Positions 1-12,920 of a stretch of 64,000 nucleotides of DNA are shown one piece after another. The translations under genes were made by a program, and so were the position numbers. The DNA is taken from assembly GCF_001039355.2 (NCBI RefSeq), contig NW_019775391.1, positions 623,541-687,540 of the forward strand, read 5' to 3'. Each line of letters starts with the position of its first letter. Within the stretch, counting starts at the first letter, position 1. The notes under the pieces are model-generated. The model was not told the DNA's origin, did no database searches, and saw nothing but the letters and a program-made list of their open reading frames with translations. The DNA is from Lingula anatina (taxonomy: Eukaryota > Brachiopoda > Lingulata > Lingulida > Lingulidae).

Positions 1-1119
1 TGTACACATCACCTAGAGTTTTTGAGGTCACTGAGAACTCACCCCTGTTATGAGTATACATTTGTACCCAGTATCCAGTATCCAGTATCCAGCAAAGGGA
101 TGCAGATAATGGAGAGGAGTTGCCAATGATGTGTTAAACTCAGGAAAATACATGTTTATAACTATGTTTTTTGTGACTGTGATCAATCTAAATTAAAAAA
201 AGATTTCTCTTGGTAAGTTTGGCGGTTTACATTTGGCATGCCTTACTTTTCTGTTGGTTTACTTTATTAAGAAGGATTAGAAAGGTCAAGGGGTCAATCT
301 AGATAATCCTCCACGTAGCACTATTACACCATCCTTGTATGAAATCAATGGATAATTTTAATTTTAGAGTCTGATGTCATACGAGACTAGATAAACTGCG
401 AGAATCCGCGTGAAGACGGGTTAATATGTATGCGATAAGAAGATGAAGACAAGCACGGACGGACGCGCTCGCCCATACTCACACACACACACACACGATA
501 GCAATATTATATGTGAACACATAGCTGTGCATACACGTACGTGTACACATTTGCCCATACACACATGTGAATACTGTCAAAATGCAGATGCGTGTCTTCA
601 TGGGGGAATACACGAATAGTCTTGTGTCTGTTTCTTCTTCCTAGAGATGAAGATGGATGGGTGTGAGTTTCACAAAGCCTCGACCATCATTAACTTTCCC
701 ACTTATATTTATTATATCTCTTAGATTCTAGACTCTTTCTTGTCAGATGTGCATTCGGAGTAAATAGCATTCATTCATTCATACATGTGCATCTTCCCCA
801 AATGTTTCATTTTGCCTAATCTTCTTTCAAATCTCAAATCTGTTTTAGTTTTGCTTACGTTTATCAGCAGACTTTCAACCCTGTTTGTTTATGCTTGTTC
901 GTTCCTGGGTTTCGTGTTTTCACAAACTAGTGTGACTGAAGCTTAAGTAATAACTTACATCATTGTTGCACAAGCAATGAACGAAAAGATAAGCAAAATG
1001 ACTGATTTCATTTCGGAAATATTCTGAAAAAAATCACGCATGCCATTACATGTATGCAACATTTTTACAAGAGGATTCGGGTTCCCATTCTATTCCTTTT
1101 TATATGCACGCACGCACGT

Positions 1120-1159
<40 letters not shown>

Positions 1160-1820
1160 TTAATGAATAAATTCAAGAGACCCAGACTTGCTTTGCTGAC
1201 ACCAGTCCGCTCAAATAATTCGTTCAACGTTTAGTGATTTAGGGCATTTACGTTGCGCTGGAGGGGAGGGGAAAGAGAGGGTATATAAGGAGCTGAGTTA
1301 TTAGCTTTTTTTTTGGGGGGGGGGGGGTGAGGGGATGGAGGGGGGCTCTGCATTTGAATAGATATACCTGACAGAATGCACTCAGTGATTTAAAAGGTGT
1401 CTGATTTGGGCATCATGAATTAACAGAATACAGGTGACACATTTCGTGATTGGAGATTAGCCGCAGCGAAAGTGTGCTAGGCACTGCGTTGTAAGCCGTA
1501 AGTTATGTGGAAAGCACGCGTGATAAATGTTTTGAGAAGGAAATACCAACTTCGGTTAATTGAATAAGTTAAGTGATTATGTGTTCCTTGTTTACGTGGT
1601 AATTAATAAAAGGGGAAAACATTCCTCAGTGCTTTTTCTTAAGTTTCGTCTGCTTGTTTTTCTTTCTTTCGCTTTTTTTCACAGTCGTCATTTTTATCTT
1701 TTCCCTCTCCATCTCTTTTTTAAATTACCATTTATCTTTGTCAATTTAACTATCTCATTTTCTTAATTTTTCCATTCATATTTGACTCATACCCTTTGCC
1801 ACATCGTCTTCGGCTTGAGT
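1..1820. other. Upstream non-coding region of SPARC
   Basis: No convincing coding exon is seen. The stretch holds short CA runs (about 480-496 and 1121-1158), a T9/G13 run at about 1306-1327 and pyrimidine-rich sequence at 1650-1780. A TATA-like motif lies at about 1281-1288, but no exon that could use it was found. The open frames here are short and low in complexity. It is probably the intergenic region and distal promoter of SPARC. Confidence 0.6.
1121..1158. repeat. (CA)n microsatellite
   Basis: An uninterrupted CA dinucleotide run of about 38 bp, preceded by a short GCAC-type run. Confidence 0.95.
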
Positions 1821-1897
1821 CTTCCGGAAACAGCCGAAGTGACGCAATCACGAACCCCGCCACTCGTGTATATAAAGCCTTTGCCAGCTGCAGGCAG
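1821..1897 (+). promoter_or_regulatory. SPARC core promoter (TATA box, ETS and C/EBP-ATF-like sites)
   Basis: A TATA box (TATATAAA) lies at 1869-1876, about 30 bp before the likely transcription start near 1898. Just upstream are CTTCCGGAAA at 1821-1830, a palindromic ETS-type site, and TGACGCAAT at 1840-1848, which matches the composite C/EBP-ATF element. The element is followed by a short leader with a consensus donor at 1945/1946. The TATA box and donor are read from sequence. Factor assignment is inference. Confidence 0.7.
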
Positions 1898-1945
1898 TCG
1901 GTCCAGAAAAAGGGAACGCAGAGTAAATAGAGAGAGAACGTACAG
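1898..1945 (+). other. SPARC non-coding exon 1 (5' leader)
   Basis: A leader of about 48 bp runs from the TATA-predicted start to TACAG|GTAAGT at 1945/1946. It holds no ATG. It is expected to splice to the acceptor at 4201-4202, which leaves 11 bases of leader before the ATG at 4214. The 5' end is a prediction from TATA spacing; the donor is strong. Confidence 0.65.
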
Positions 1946-4213
1946 GTAAGTGACTTAAACAGTTAAATGTTGCTACCCAGTTAACTCTTAAAGTAAATAC
2001 GCGTGTGCAATGCTCAAGTCGAATTTTACTCCGGGTAAATTTTGTAGTTTGCAAAGTTAATCTATTGTTTGTCCGAGAGCCTGACCAACGCCCAGTTCAT
2101 TAAGCCCGCTAGCCCTGCAACGGACGCTGGTCACTTTTTGACAACGTGTTAGAACTGACCTTTGGCAGGTAAGGGACACTCTCAGTTTTCAGCAGTATTT
2201 CTGTCTTATTTACATATTTTCTAGACTTCGCAACATACGTAAACAAATCAGATGCACGTGTATTGGTCTCAACGCGGAAAGTTAATGATTTTTTCCTAAC
2301 TTCATTCAAAACACAAGGTGTTAACTGAATGAGATTGTAGAAATTACCATGCATGTTACGATCGGCGAGACGAGGTCCTTTCATGTCGGGTCACCTGAAT
2401 AAAACTGCTTAGCTCTATTTTGTTACAATATTCACATTTAAGGAATTCAAAATTAAAAAAAAAAACTCTAAGAGAGATTATGTCATTCTTTCGTCAGGAG
2501 GGTCAAAATTTCGCCGGATTTGAGCTCACATCAGTGTTGTGTGGCAAAGCTGAGGGACAGGGCTTCAATTCAGTATTTAAAAAGTTAACCTTTTAAAGAG
2601 ACCATTCCCATGCTGTATCATAGCTGTAACTGATGAATAGATAGACATTAACGTTATGCATTCAGGAAGAGGAACTAAAGCTATCTGATTTAAGAGTTCT
2701 CGAGTTTTACGTTAGTGTTTACTGCAGTTTGTGGTTTGACATCGCAATAAGGTGATGTGCATGTACAGATATATAATTCAAGAGCGACTTGCACCTTCTA
2801 CAATGTATTTATTTCCAGTGCATTTTTCGATAAGATCTTTTATAAAAAACAAGCTAGGAAGTTGGGTTAGCAGTTCCAGTTGATTCAAGATACCTTGTGC
2901 CAATATAAACTTCCGAATGTATTTTTCTCCGTTTTCTATATCTTTTGCAATCCGCCACATGGTATCAGGGAGCATTTATTTGACTTAAATGTAACTCTGA
3001 ATTCCCTCGAAACGGTTTCGGTGGCGCCGCTGCATATCTGTTTCTTTCTTTATTCATGTTTTAACAGAATATCGAATGCTTTTATTTATTGGAAAACAAA
3101 GAAAAGTTGAGTTTTTTAGAACTAATGGGAAGCATTTGTCCCGGGTCAATGTTTTAGCTCTCTTTTCTTTAAATGTAATTAAATAAAGACCGATGAAAGT
3201 TAGACTTGAAGTAGCCTGCGCGCATTACATTAATTCGCTATATCAATAGAAGACCATTTTCTACCTTGTATCTCTCAATTGCTATCGGATAAAGGGAATC
3301 GGCTTTGTGAGCACATAAATGAAATAGCTGGCATATTTTCCCCACTCAATTTAGGGTGTTTTATTTGTATTCCTTTGTTTCATCTCAACCCGCTAGTATA
3401 GAAGCGACAAATAATAACTGGCACATTTTACAGCTAGACTATTAGATTGTCATAATCTAATTTAGCTGCTTTTTATTTCCTTCTCCAGCTATTGCTCCGT
3501 TCTTTTTCCGCGCGTTTGTTCAAAACAACATTTTATTACAAGAAAAATTAAAGGAAGCGTGGTTTTAAGAAGGGGGCGGCCATGGCTTTCATGTGAAATG
3601 TTTTGCAAATTAGTAAGCGGATTTCTGTCCTCATTGTTCATTCATCTAAATGAATATTGTAATTTGAAAAAGAAAAACATTCAAAGATATGAGAATGCAA
3701 AATCATCATCAGGTATTTTTCAGATAAACGTTTCTGGGGGCTTACACACGTTGCACTGTGCACTGGGTTTTTCATCCTTTAAAAAAATAAAAGTGAAGTG
3801 AGTGCATTATTGAAAGAAAATCTTGTCAGACCATCTGGTTTGCCAGCGTGGGGAAAAGTCGAAGATGGCAACTTTGTCCGGAAATAGTAAACAAGTCCGC
3901 TATCATTTTTGGAAGACACAAAGCCACACATTCAGTAGTAGCAGTAGTAGTATAGTTGTAGTATGGGTTGAATTACGATTGAAACCAGACACTGTTCTCG
4001 GTCAGGAAACAACAGATGGACTGTGACTGGCAGACTGCCAGACAGACAACTTAATCGCAAAGATTGTGTACTAATAAACTGACTGAGTGGCGTAACGCGA
4101 GACCTTCATTGCATAACATTCTCTATTAGAGACGCAGGGGGGCCGATATAAATTGGGCATAACAGATTAAAAGGGGAATATTAATCTGTTTATTTTTTTC
4201 AGAGGAACGCAAG

Positions 4214-6917
4214 ATGGCAGGGAAGACACTTGTGGCCTTTGCCGCCCTGCTTTTGGCCGCGACATGCGTCTTGGCAGAGGTAAGACAGGCCATCCGTCAT
4301 TGAGCAAAACCATGTATACGACTGATGTCAAATTTTATATGAGATAAACCGGAGATATATAGAAACAGAGAAGAAGACATTTCCGTTTTCATATGCCTGG
4401 AAGGATATTTCAGGATTGAATGATAGTGACGCGTACGTAGTTTAAAACAACCCCTGAGCATACAACAGATCATAACAATGAGTAAACATCTACGTTACGA
4501 TGCAAACGTTTGCTAACGGACTTAGAGAATACAATACTGTGCCATATCTCAAACTACAGAGTCTCATAAAAAGATAAGTAAACGTATAAATAAGGATAAG
4601 CTGAGGTCAAAAACGTAGTGTCAAAGTGGAAATTAATTAAGTATTCTGTTCACAATTGGTATTTACTTTTTCAATGGTTTTTGTTAATACCAGTAGTGCC
4701 AAAGATTGGGAAAATGCCATTCCGGCTGTACGTGTAAATTCACACAGCACTTTTGGGTCAGAGTAACGGCTGGAGTAATTGGCTTAAGGTTTCCGGTTGC
4801 CAAGGCAACTGATCACTAGATGCCATAGATGCAACCGTGCAATATAAGATACAGTACAGTGGTTTACTCTTTTTATTTTACCAGTGTTTTCTGGCAAAAT
4901 TTTAAGAAAATACACCCATGTGTGTAGCATTTCTCATATGAATCATTGAATTGCCGGCGACGCACGGCGTCCACATGGGCACTACCGCGAGCATTTGTTG
5001 TTAAAAGAACACTCCATGCTGTTTTCTTGTTTCTGTCCAAAATTGTGTTTTCTTGTCTGAGTCAAAAGTTTTCTTTGGCAGGCATTTCCTTAGTGTCTTA
5101 TATCCAGTCTGGGTCGAAAAAAGGGAGACATTAGATCCCATTAGATCCCACTATAAAAATAAGGTCAGTATGTCCTGACCACTGAATCAGAACGGTGATC
5201 ACAGTATCTCAATCAAATCTTTTTGCATTCAAACATACACATCGAGGTGCTGCAGTATTATTTTAATGTAAATTTTTACTGCACCACGCCATTCTTTTTT
5301 CATCTCCTCGCTGTGGTTAACGGAGGTTGGCCCTAATAGGCAATAACCATTATTAATGGAAAACAACAGTCAGTGGAAAACTGGAATTTGGTTCTTTTCC
5401 AACAACATCGCGTTAAACTGACTTTGCATGTATTTTGTTTGAAGTCTGAAAAAGGAACTAATAATCGGATTCGACGTGGCGATGTCCTATAAATAGCTGG
5501 CTCGCTCTGGATCACTTCTAATCAGTTTTAACACCTGAACGCTTCGCCAACTGTAATCAAATTACATCAGGTACCCAACATTAAAATATAAGAGGTCAGA
5601 GTTCATGTCGTCCTCGCCAATGGCAGAGGTCCCCACTGAACTTTTCCCCCAAATTGTAGAAAAAAGACACACCATCCCTTTGTTCCTCTGTCAAAGAGTT
5701 CTGCAACTGATTAAGTTAGACATTTTTACTTTTTTTTCCAGAAGCCGGACACGGAGGAGGATTTAGAAGCCACCAACGAGAAGAACCTTTTGGAGGCAAA
5801 GAGTAAGTAATATTGTTGGTAACAAGATCCTCAGAGGTACCCTAGTTTTCAGAGATTACTGGTTATAGTAAGTGGAAAAAGAAGTTACATGCTGATACAT
5901 GTAAGAGAGGTGGGTTTCCGGTAATATCAAAACCCAGGGTGTCAAAAAGATGACCGTGGAGCGATATTGACGTGGATTGGTGAAAGAAAATGATTTCGAT
6001 TGGATTGCCATTAATTTGGGTGTTTACACCCTGAGTTTGTCGGGAACTCATTTATTAAGGTAGTACATTCAACGACTCCTACGTAGTGGTCAAGCATATC
6101 TGGACAGGGAAAATCGCAAAACTCAGGGTGATGGAAAATTACCTTTGAAGGAACTCATGCTTCCAACCTGTCCAGTTTTCCAAAAGTTTGACATAAAAAC
6201 CGGTACCGTGGAGATGTACTTAAATAATTTGTCAAGTCTTTGTAAAGAAAGTTGGTAGAAAAGGCTGCTGGTAGAAATAGCTGTAGATTACGTTACCACA
6301 TGTATTGGCAATAATTTGATGTTACGCAGTAAATATTTCCTTTACCGTGCGAACGCACAAAATTGAGCTCAATATAGCCCAAGGCCGACAACGCCAACTC
6401 CTGCAGCTTTTCCTGTGGCTTTTGCTTGTTTTCCAGTCGCCGATGCCTGCCGAGAAAAGAAATGTAAACTCGGTCACGAGTGCACGTTGGACGAGGACGG
6501 ACATCGGATCTGTGTGTGCGCGTCTAAGTGCCACGAGCTCAAACCATTAAAGGTTGGTATATGCAGGTGGATGGGTTGGATTTCGCTAATCCTGCAAGAG
6601 AAAAAATAAAGAAGCCTCTTCTCAACAGATCTGCGAAGCAATGCCACTTCTGGTCCTCATGATCTAATGAATAGCTAGGCCCTTGGTCTCCCAAGAGAAA
6701 AAGTATTAGTTTTTTCCATAGCATTAAGTCTGATGACACTTTATGATTCTGAAGCCAAAGTTTTTGTTCGTGTCCGGATTCACCTACTAAAATGTAAAAG
6801 AAAGTAGCATAAAGGATGTTAAGTTTTTGGATTGTCAAATTTTATGGTATTTTTCGAATCTAAATGTTGACTATTGTAGTCTAATCGTTTTAACTTTTAA
6901 ACCGATATTAAAAACTC

Positions 6918-6965
<48 letters not shown>

Positions 6966-9630
6966 TTTAGGTGTGCAGCACCCAAAACGAGACGTTTCCC
7001 AGCGAGTGTGACTTGGACCGCGAAAGGTGTCTGTGTCACCGAGGACAGGAAGGGTGTCAGAATAAGGAACACAAGAAAGCCCATCTGGACTATTATGGGG
7101 AATGCAAAGGTAAAATTGAGAATTTTGCAAGAGGCATTGTGATTAATGTTGCCCTTTCAATCACGATATTGCAGTTGATGAAAACTGAACGCGTTCACTA
7201 TTCACTTAAAACATTATGCGCGTAAGATTTAAGGGGTCATAACAAATGGATTTTAGAATACTAACATCTAAATAGGATGAGGTACATGTGATATAAACTG
7301 TTATCAATTTAGATATCCGCTACCACTGGTCATTTAACGTGACTTTATATTAGATACATATCTATTTGTGTTACGTCACGTTCTTCCTCACCTGTTAATG
7401 AAAATATCAAATTATCTGATAATCTTCTGAACTTCCTCTGAACTTTATTCATTTCTTGATCCAATGATATGAGTTCTATCAGGTTGCCTTAGACAACCTC
7501 GGTTTTCGTCGACGTACCAAGGATTTAGCGTTTGGATTGAACTTGACAGGTAGAGCTCAAAATCACGTGTAACAGCGTATCAAGCCACTGACCCTCGGAA
7601 CATCTTCCAGACGAGGAATCTTAATCTGGCACCCTAGCCTGGGTTTGATTAAAATTGTATTATAAGGAAAACAGTGCCAATGCTGTGAGTTTCAGAAATT
7701 TTAACGGTATGTCTTGTGTTAGGGTATGTCACAGTTTGGACTCTACAAAAGTCCTAAAAGTCGGTCAACGGATATCAATTAAACCAAATTTGATCGAAAT
7801 TCCTCCTCTTGCACCAGCACCTGGATATAACTGAATTATGTGCAATAAAGCAAACATCGGAACATCGGTAAAACCCCACCGTAACGGTACACCCTGCAGA
7901 ACTCTAATACAGCAGTATCCTATGCAGATCTGTTGCCAGGAACCCTTTGTTTTAGAAGTCAATGGAAACTTCCCTCGTTATCAACATGCAGGAGACTTTC
8001 CAGTGGTCTCTGAAACTCAGAAGGGGTCCAGGGGCATCGAACTAACCATCAGTTGAATATCAAACAGAGAAACAGGTGGGATATGAGATACATCACTATG
8101 AAAACAACGGACACAGTAGGTGTATGGGTCGGGTTCTTCTTGACCGCAGAACTTCACTGTTGCTACAGGAGAAGGGGAAAGACTCACAAGTGGAGGGTAA
8201 CTAAACCCCACTGTATGGTACCTAGCAGGTATGCTGATATTTGGGATGTGGTTTCTGCGGACTATAAAATCTAGGGTATTCAGATATTATCTTTTTTTAA
8301 GTTGAAAAATTGGGGAAAATATCACAACTGTAACTTAGTCACAACCAATATGAACGTTCTTTTGCAAAGAAAAAAAAGAGGAACTGACTTGCCACATGTC
8401 AATGAATTATTCATTCAAATTAATACGGAATGTTCATTGGACATTTTGCAAATTAATTATTTTCTGCAAGCAAGTGATATAAACCCATGTTTGTCATTAA
8501 AATTTTCAAAATACCTCTACCTATGATTCAGCATAAATTTTACAAAAATAACAAAAAAAAAAAAAATTAACGGGAATTCTTAGTAAATTTTATATGCAGT
8601 ACAATGGTAAATAAGTATTAATGCTTTTAAGCGCTACCCATCATTATAAACAGACCAGGCATCTGTATCAATTCAAGTGAATGAAAAATTTGGGCACAGC
8701 AGGTTAGGAAGACCTCTAGGAAACGGACGGTTCATAGATCACTGATAGTAATCTCAGCAATCTTCTCCAGCTGAGATGTCTGGTTAATAAGATCCCCCGG
8801 AGGAAGGAAGACTGCGTGAAAGCGGATGAAGTCTTTCTCCGTCTTCATCCAGGCTTCTCTTTTGGCCGTGTACGTTGTGTGACGTGCAGTAACACCTTGA
8901 AAATTATTTTTATTTATCTATTTATTGATTTTTACTCATGTATTATCATTATCTAATCTATTTTTATTTATAAAATTATTAATTTATTACAAATTAGAGT
9001 TGCTATTTTTCTTAATTTTGCCATCACATTTCCTTTTGTAAAGATATGTCAGTTGATTACGACCCTATGTTTATTTCCCTGCCGTCACCTTTGAATTTTA
9101 TTCAGAACAAATATGTACCTCCTAGAAGTTAATATCCTCGTCTTATTTGACCCTTTTTTCATTTCTTACATTATACGGTGCGCTTTATCTTGTGGTATAT
9201 CAAGTGCGAGTGAGGCCATTATTAAAGCATTTTTGAATGTTAAATCTGGGTGGAGAATAAGGCTTATATTATTTTTACTGTTTGTTAGGCCCCATTCAGA
9301 ATAGGGGACTAACTAGTCCGAGGGTCAAATATGGCGACCCACTACAAAGCTTGCCGTCTAATCCGCTATTAGACACCGAATAGATATCCGGTGGGGAAGT
9401 ATTCAAGTGGGTCGGCCATATTTGACCCTTGGTCTAGTTAGTCCCCTATTCTGAATGGGGCCTTAATGTTGCTGACTTTGCCTTTCAGACATCCCGGAGT
9501 GTACAGAGGGACAGATGCGAAGTTTCTCCAGACGTATGAGCGAGTGGCTGTTCCAAGTTATGAAGGAACTGGTAAGTTTGCGGAGAAAATACACGGAAGA
9601 GGTGGAGAGAGTGTGTGGCATTAGACAGAC

Positions 9631-9661
<31 letters not shown>

Positions 9662-11735
9662 GGCAGTATAGATTTTAAGGAACTTATACGAAGCCTTTGA
9701 AAACTTACAATTAAACGACAGTTGTAACGACAGTTGTACAATGTAGATTAACGAACTGTCTCCATTATGATGATGATGAAAGAATGATAATGATACATTG
9801 TAGACATAGGCTGCTTTGTCCATCTAATGACCTATTGGCCTTAAAAAGCTATCGCATACTACAAACCAGCAGTTAACCAGTATTAACCCTTATATACCAA
9901 AGAAAGCAGAACTTACTGGCGCCAAACTAAAGGAATAAACAGAGCCCGAAATGCAACGCAAAGCAGATTTTCCCGTCGTATTTACAATGACTAATCGAGC
10001 AGTACATATTTATCCTCGAAACATATACGTGACTTTGGGTGAGATATGAGCGGCGGATCAAAGAGGACCAAAAATAACTTGCTAATGGCATTAAATTGAG
10101 CGAGCGGCTGGTGGTGTAAAATAGTTCGCGAACCCAGCTCTCATCTTCTATGAAATCATTTACACATCGAGTTTCACTCTATTTTATTGTCAAACCCAGG
10201 AAAGGGCGCCACACACTTAAAAAATGTCGAATCCACCCCTACCCCCACTTCCCTACCCCCACCCCCACCCCAAATAAAAAAGAAGGAAAGAAAAAAAGAC
10301 AACAAGAACCAATAATCCACGAAATAATGTTTCATATGGTTTTTAAATATTTCCAGTTGCACCAGCAATTTGAAAAAAATGGTCAGCAGTTTGGTTAGAT
10401 CGGCGGTTTTAGGTATGCATGTGCTGTTTATATATGTAAAAGGGGCGGGGTGGCAAGTGAAGAGCTCAATGATCAGTGGATGGGTCTGGAACAAAGGCAT
10501 GTTAATGACACTGGGGTAGGACGCGTCACGGTTTTTCGTGATATTTTTAGAAATAAATTATACCTGCTTTTGTTTTTTAGTATAGTAGGCTCTGCCTATT
10601 GAAATCATTCTTGGCCTAGTGTTTAAGAAAACATTGAATGACCTTTCCAAGAACACGGTCTGTGCCAGGGTAATTGAGAGGCCAGACTTGAATTAAAATG
10701 AATTTTGAAAGGCGAGAAATCCAGGCGGAGAAAAGGGTACATACAATTTTGCAAGGCCTATTGCAAGGAATATTTTTGTCCTTTCACATTATCCTATGTC
10801 GTAGAGTGTATCTGTGTTAAGACGAGCATTCTATATTGAATGGTGGCAAGGTGTGTCTTTTTAAGTAGTGTATATTTGAACGGAGAGTGGAGTGACTTAT
10901 GTGGATGTATAGTATGTTTAATTTATAGATGCAATCAGTGTCCCTATGTGACACGTTGAAGACCTCAAACCCTTTCTAGGTACTTCTGCCGGTGTCAGCG
11001 TCCATGTTTGTCTTACCAAAGAAGTAAATCGCTACTGACCTGGTCCTACCAAATCCAGTGAGGCTCGCGCTTGATGTATAAACTGTCTCCAAACCTCACC
11101 CAATTTTAGTTTCACTTATCCGTCGTGCAATTTCTGTACAGAACTGTGCAAGTCAGTGTTAACAAGCCGTTATCAACTATCCTGTCCCATGACAGACTTG
11201 ATGTATTGTTCCAAGGGACAGCAGTGAATCATAGGGTTCTTCTTCTTCGGTATGTTTCTTTTACTGGAAAACTCATATGGTGATCCATTTCAACAACCAC
11301 ACTTGTATCATTTTTAGCTTTTATTTCTATAACAAAACCAAAACACAAGGTGTGTACTTTAGGTTGGAGTAATAACAATAAATAAGATAATTGGAGAATC
11401 AACAGCCTTGTCTTCAGTATTGACCTCGTAAAATCCCGAGTTAAGGATCCTCAGACATTTTTAAACACAAAGAAACAAGAATAACTTTAGGTAGTAATAA
11501 TAAAACGGTTGGAAAGATCTTAATCTGTTTGTTGAATTGATTATGTGAAGGGAAACTACTACTGAAGAAAGGAAGATCCTCCACCCATAAAGCTGTGCTG
11601 TGCCAACGTAAGACTCATTGAATTACATTGTAACCCGGCTTGTGTCTTCGCTGCGGTATATTTATAATTTCAAGTTAACTGGAGCATACTTCTACCACAG
11701 CCATAAATATCCCTTTTGCGATTTGTCCCAAAATT

Positions 11736-11768
<33 letters not shown>

Positions 11769-12920
11769 AGAACTTTTTGGTCATTTCAAATAGAGAGCAT
11801 ATCATGACCTTATCGTTCAGAAAACAAAGGAGCCCAGGTCAGCTTGTGTTATTTTACCTCATGGTGTAAAGTTCACGGACTAATGACATACTTGATTTGT
11901 TTACCAACCTATCTGACAGGTGCCTCGTTATTGGTTATCGCTGTTGCAGTGTGAGATGTTAGCGTTCACTAGACCATGTTGACTTTGTTTGCGGTGCCAC
12001 CTGGTTAAATTGCGGTAGGAAAGACGCTGCAAGATTGCGATTGTGATTGTGACAGAAACTATTATCGATATTCGAACTGACCAAGTGCAGAATAAAACTG
12101 TTACCTCTTTGTTATTTGCAGTCTGCAAGAAAAGATCTGACTGAATTTGCAGAAAAGTTGGCAGAAGAGGCTAAGAGTCAACCTAAGGGGAAACACTCCG
12201 TTATTCCAGTCATCTGGAAGTTCTGTGACCTGGATAAATCAAAAGACAAGTATGAACTGTGTTTGGTTGCTTTTGTTGTTGTTCTTGTTTTTTGGACAAT
12301 GCCAGTGTTTCTTTGACATATTATGCTTAGGCATTTGCAGAACCAGAAATATGGCTTAAATAATTGCAAAAAGTTAGTAATAATGAAAAATTAGAAACGA
12401 TGATAGAAGATGTTTTCAACGTCTTTTTAGAAGCGTTAATCGTAGGGAGTTGCTGCCGCTTACATCCATGTTGAAGCCTCTTGAGCATTGTCTTGGGCCT
12501 TTCTTGGACACGTGCGCAGGGGATGACCGCATGATCACTTTAGGCGAGTGGGGCACGTGTCTTGGCTTGGAAAAAGGTAAGAAATAGAGAGGACATCTTT
12601 TTTAAAAATAAAATTATAATGGTAATGGCCAATGGGCCTCAATCATTGAAAAATAGGTGTGGTAATTTGATTAACATTCAATATGATTTTAAAGATTCAA
12701 ATTGCTCTGTATTGTCTTGACAGCAGAAAAAAAATCAACATAAATTGAATGACGTAAGAACTTCCTATAAAATGTTCATGGACGGTTATCGTTTTCAGTT
12801 TTCATAATTTTATTTTTGATTTCCTGTGTCGTTGAAGACGATGTCAATAAATTTGAGGACTTATGTGACAAGATGGAAGCCAATTTGGAAGAGGAGGAAG
12901 AGGAAGACGACGAAGAGTGA
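4214..12920 (+). CDS. SPARC: SPARC / osteonectin, secreted matricellular calcium-binding glycoprotein
   Basis: Eight coding exons: 4214-4279, 5742-5802, 6437-6552, 6971-7109, 9489-9571, 12122-12249, 12431-12576, 12838-12920. They total 822 bp and close exactly to 273 aa. Order: signal peptide (MAGKTLVAFAALLLAATCVLA); a short acidic segment; a Cys-rich follistatin-like module from ADACREKKC to LDYYGECKDIPEC, with an N-glycosylation site (QNETF) where vertebrate SPARC has one; then the extracellular calcium-binding domain with helix A (CTEGQMRSF...), EF-hand 1 around CDLDKSKDKSVNRREL and EF-hand 2 around AGDDRMITLGEW. SPARC binds collagen and tunes basement-membrane assembly. Odd points: the N-terminal acidic domain is short, EF-hand 2 is one residue shorter than the vertebrate loop and lacks its first Asp, and the protein ends in a run of Glu/Asp instead of the usual short tail. 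Confidence 0.97.
6919..6962. repeat. (TA)n microsatellite beside a SPARC splice acceptor
   Basis: About 22 AT/TA units end 8 bp before the acceptor AG (6969-6970) of the exon at 6971. Only GTTTTT separates them, so the repeat stands where a pyrimidine tract would normally be. Confidence 0.97.
7110..9287 (+). other. SPARC intron, upstream part
   Basis: A 2.4 kb intron between the follistatin exon (donor 7109/7110) and the exon at 9489. It has AT-rich sequence and no supported exon. The open frames at 7765-8526 are short and show no recognisable protein. A MITE sits near its 3' end (separate entry). Confidence 0.7.
9288..9462. mobile_element. MITE family A, long terminal inverted repeats, TTA target duplication
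   Basis: A 175 bp element begins GGCCCCATTCAGAATAGGGG and ends in its reverse complement. The arms match over about 50 bp with few mismatches. It is flanked by TTA at 9285-9287 and 9463-9465. There is no coding capacity. A 3 bp TTA duplication and GGCCCC termini fit the PIF/Harbinger superfamily; that assignment is inference. Confidence 0.85.
9630..9661. repeat. (TAGA)n microsatellite
   Basis: About eight TAGA units just after the SPARC exon at 9489-9571, preceded by CAGA units. Confidence 0.95.
9662..12121 (+). other. SPARC intron between helix A exon and EF-hand exon
   Basis: About 2.5 kb with no supported coding exon. It contains a C-rich CCCCCAC stretch near 10240-10270 and a CT run at 11737-11762. 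The other open frames are short and unlike known proteins. Confidence 0.7.
11737..11762. repeat. (CT)n microsatellite
   Basis: A pure CT dinucleotide run of about 26 bp within a SPARC intron. Confidence 0.95.

Noticed and set aside
1281-1300. TATATAAGG as a promoter
   Set aside because: No leader exon or donor follows at a suitable distance. The TATA box at 1869 has both.
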